This document shows positions 61,366-64,000 of a stretch of 64,000 nucleotides of DNA, piece by piece (within the stretch, counting starts at the first letter, position 1; every line of letters starts with the position of its first letter). The position numbers were made by a program, and so were the translations under genes. Under the pieces are notes generated by a model. That model ran no database searches and was not told where the DNA came from. It saw only the letters and a program-made list of their open reading frames with translations. This DNA is from Amoebidium appalachense (taxonomy: Eukaryota > Ichthyosporea): assembly GCA_963693365.1 (NCBI GenBank), contig CAVNZM010000014.1:6324001-6388000 (forward strand). Reading direction: 5' to 3'.

Positions 61366-62380
61366 TTACATCTCTGTTTTTTTCAAGATGACTTTGTTTT
61401 GATCGGATGCCGTTTGTAGATTCTGCCACCGGAATGCTGGATATGCCTTGCGTACTTGTACATCCTGTGGATGCCGGAAGACAATATCACGGTTAGGAGG
61501 TAGTGAAAAGTGGTGGGATGGTGCGTTGGCGGGCTCTGACCAAGGCATACCCTCCACCGGTGAATCTGGAGGGAATGGCCCTTTCCTGTAACCCTTCGAC
61601 ACGGGTAGATCGTAATCTTTCTCCAAACGGGGTCCTGCTTGATGCGGTACCCATGATCCACGTGAGTGCAGTACATGGCCTCCTGTGTGCTCAAAATTCT
61701 GAGCTCTCCAAACGCGCAGCCCTGGCTCATCTGTGTCGTTTTCAACTTCCTTCTGTTGCTGTGGTCCTCGCACCATGTGCCGTGCATGTGAATCCCCTGT
61801 ACGTGGCAGCATGGAAGGAACGTCACGAAGCAATGGCCTTACCGTTTTCCGTGAAGCATACACCGTGTTTTCACACGTTTCAGTCATTGGCGGTATAGAT
61901 TCATTGCTCCGCGAGAATGTGCCATCCGGGCGTGAAGATACGGGTCGTTCGGGTGGCAATCCTGAGAGTTGTGCAGAACATGGATCGGGCGGCTTGCTTG
62001 CATCATCGTCATTGGGGTTTAGGTCGGCGCATAACGACTGGGATGACTCGTTCGGGGCTGTTTTGTAAACGGGGAGGCTCAGGGAGGCCCGTCAGGTAGA
62101 GGATCTTCTTTGGAGAAAGCCTGTTCTTTATCATGTATTCTGCTTTTAGAAAGTAGGGAACCTCATCATAATCATAGGGCGAAATTTTGCCCAAGATGAG
62201 GCTCTCGAAAATCCCATCCATAAGCTCCTTACAGTATCTCACCACGTTATGCAGTTTTCTACGCTCTTTGGGGTCCGTCATTTGGTGCACTGGTGTTTGT
62301 GTTTTTCTGAGGTAATCTTTAAAATCCTTTTCGGTAGGAAAGTCTTGCAGTTTTTTTTGTGCCTGTCTGCCCACGGTCAA
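61366..62380 (-). CDS. Unknown protein with one homopolymer frameshift (5' end unresolved)
   Basis: Two overlapping minus-strand frames (62380 down to about 62070, then to 61366) read as one protein if one base is removed from the GGGG at 62071-62074 (CCCC on the coding strand). The first part is helical and charged (FKDYLRKTQTPVHQM, RRKLHNVVRYCKELMDGIF, YFLKAEYMIKNRLS). A hydrophilic linker with NPNDDD and a Pro/Arg-rich C-terminal half follow. The upstream edge has no ATG. The first in-frame ATG is at 62281; alternatively an acceptor near 62369 (GTGGGCAG) joins an unseen first exon. I recognise no domain. Confidence 0.55.
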
Positions 62381-62646
62381 GAATTACTGCGGAGCCCGGT
62401 ATATTCGCACAAGAATACACACGCACACACGACACGCACACGCACGTGTCGACACACACAGCTCACAGGCTTAGAAAACATCACACCATCACCTAAAGAA
62501 AAAAAAAAAAAGGGGGAAGTTGACCGTCAGCTCCAACTTGCGACTCCGGCACCAGCTCAGTGAGTTGACGGCACACAGGGTTTGAAAGTGGCCAACTTGT
62601 TAGTGAGGTTGCCAGGGCCCAGGGGGTGGTCAGAGCTGGCCTACAT

Positions 62647-62655
62647 TATAAATAG
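62647..62655 (+). promoter_or_regulatory. TATA box TATAAATAG
   Basis: Lies in unique sequence, on the opposite strand to the gene at 61366-62380. It could start a plus-strand gene running off the right edge; no exon of one was found. Confidence 0.3.
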
Positions 62656-62929
62656 AAGCACAGTTGGTGACCGTATTGAGAACGCAATATATACATCGTC
62701 ACACAAATTGTGTAGTAATTCCGTAGGCATAACCTGCGAAAACGTCGGCCCTACATGTGCGTTTTGGGCACATGCGTCTGTGTGCATGTAGGCTGCTTGT
62801 TGAAACTTTTCTTTTCTTTTCACACCCTGGAATTTCGGAATTCAAGAGTCGGTGCGAAGCTGATCAGCGATTGGTGGCTATTTTGAACCAAGTTTCACGA
62901 GTCACGACTTTGCGACTTCGCTTTACGAT

Positions 62930-63015
62930 GTGCAAATGTGCATTGAGTCACAGGGTGCTTACACATGCAGAGGCAACTTCAAGTATGCAACACCAGCAAC
63001 ACACGCAGGATGCAG
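62930..63015 (-). repeat. Possible copy of the dispersed repeat
   Basis: The minus strand contains GTGTTGCATACTTGAA and CTCTGCATGTGT, matching the middle of the copies at 42938 and 43290. It lies upstream of the minus-strand gene, not in a known intron. Confidence 0.45.
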
Positions 63016-63017
63016 CG

Positions 63018-63066
<49 letters not shown>

Positions 63067-63147
63067 GAGGGGGCAAGTCATCCATGGCATCTACTCTATC
63101 CATCCTTCAGCCTCGTTTACGAAACCCAACTCAGAGGCGGAGGAGGG

Positions 63148-63205
<58 letters not shown>

Positions 63206-63659
63206 GGGGGGGGGGAAGCATTCTGGGTGCTCTAACGTGTATTACTGCCAAAATGTGCATATCCTGTGTTGATGGTTTGTGTGTAATTGTGTGAGCATCA
63301 CAGTGTGTGTGTGTCTCGGAGTATTGTGTGTGCAAGTGTGTTTGGTGACACACGAGTGTTTGTGTGTGCGTATGTGTGCATGTGTGTGTGCCAGTTTGTT
63401 TGTGGGTGTGGGTGTCCGCGTGTTTATGTATGTTTATGGTGTTCGCTTGTGCTTGTGTGTGTGTGTCTGTGTCCACAACCCACCCACAATCTGAACAATA
63501 ACAACAACTTAGAACTTTTTGCTTTATTGTAAATACCACCCTGAGAGAGCTCCCTGCGAAATAGAGCCCGGGTGGGGGGTTGGGAGGGGGGGGTAGAGAA
63601 GGAAAGAGAGAGGGGGGGGGGAGGAGGGGGAGAGGGAGAGGGAGAGGGAGAGGGAAAGG

Positions 63660-63664
<5 letters not shown>

Positions 63665-63724
<60 letters not shown>
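63665..63724 (+). repeat. (GA)n microsatellite
   Basis: About 60 bases of pure GA, followed by GAGAGG-rich purine sequence to the window end with a G-run at 63842-63866. Confidence 0.95.
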
Positions 63725-63727
<3 letters not shown>

Positions 63728-64000
63728 CCTCCCGGGGAGAGAGAGAGAGAGGGAGAGAAAGAGAGAGGGAGGGGGGGAGGGGGGGCGACCTCGTAAGAAC
63801 CTAGGAGCTCCAGAGAGGGATGGGGGATATACATGGGAGAAGGGGGGGGGGGGGGGGGGGGGGGGGTGGTAGAGAGAGTGAGAGGGGTAGCGAGAGGAGA
63901 GAGAAATATAAAGAAACCAGGGGAAGGTGGGGAGAGAAAGAGAGAGAGAGACAGAGAGAGGGGGGGGAGGTTGGGAAGGAAAGGGAGGCGGGGTGGGGGG

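Larger units (their letters stand above)
62381..64000. other. Intergenic region at the right edge
   Basis: Unique sequence to 63010 with a TATA element at 62647, then a GT array (63021-63050), a G-tract with A interruptions (63049-63072 and 63150-63204), GT-rich sequence to 63470, a GA array and G-rich sequence to the end. No coding exon was recognised. Confidence 0.45.

Noticed and set aside
61503-61898. 131-codon plus-strand frame
   Set aside because: Antisense shadow of the minus-strand unknown gene, whose frame shows better protein character.

Overview
The window is nuclear DNA from an intron-rich eukaryote. It has GT-AG introns, exons of 10 to about 1,090 bases, TATA and AATAAA signals, and very long C/G homopolymers and CA/GT microsatellites. 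I cannot name the species. The ABC transporter looks like animal ABCB6. The monooxygenase is of fungal/plant-like FMO type. A single-celled relative of animals or another protist would fit, but that is inference. Many open frames are translations of microsatellites (HTHTHT, VCVCVC, poly-P, poly-G) and are left out. Genes were rebuilt by hand from splice signals, reading phase and protein family motifs.

Layout. (1) 1-664 (+): 3' end of an unrecognised gene ending in a C-terminal membrane anchor. (2) 3674-8905 (-): a five-exon gene for a Pro/Gln-rich protein of about 574 residues, function unknown. (3) About 10.7-12.96 kb (-): a GC-rich mobile element with its own TATA promoter, an unknown gag-position ORF and a broken tyrosine recombinase; no reverse transcriptase. 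(4) 14335-26043 (-): a 14-exon flavin-containing monooxygenase lacking only its start codon. (5) 30054-34742 (-): a four-exon DUF1499 protein. (6) 36959-58555 (+): a 22-exon ABCB6/HMT1-type half-transporter of about 806 residues, with a complete membrane part and nucleotide-binding domain. (7) 60.7-61.2 kb: a possible Penelope-like relic. (8) 61366-62380 (-): an unknown gene. The rest is intergenic.

The genes do not form a pathway. What links the window is how repeats and genes interact. GT arrays often start right after 5' splice sites and CA arrays often end right at 3' splice sites. Two minisatellites have units that carry a copy of the neighbouring splice site. Three exons have partial extra copies in adjacent introns. 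An intronic dispersed repeat of about 100-130 bases, ending in a C-tract, lies in the sense orientation of its host gene in every intronic copy seen. Four coding exons need a one-base change in a short homopolymer to stay in frame, including the run that encodes the ABC signature. These may be assembly errors or real slippage, and reads would decide.
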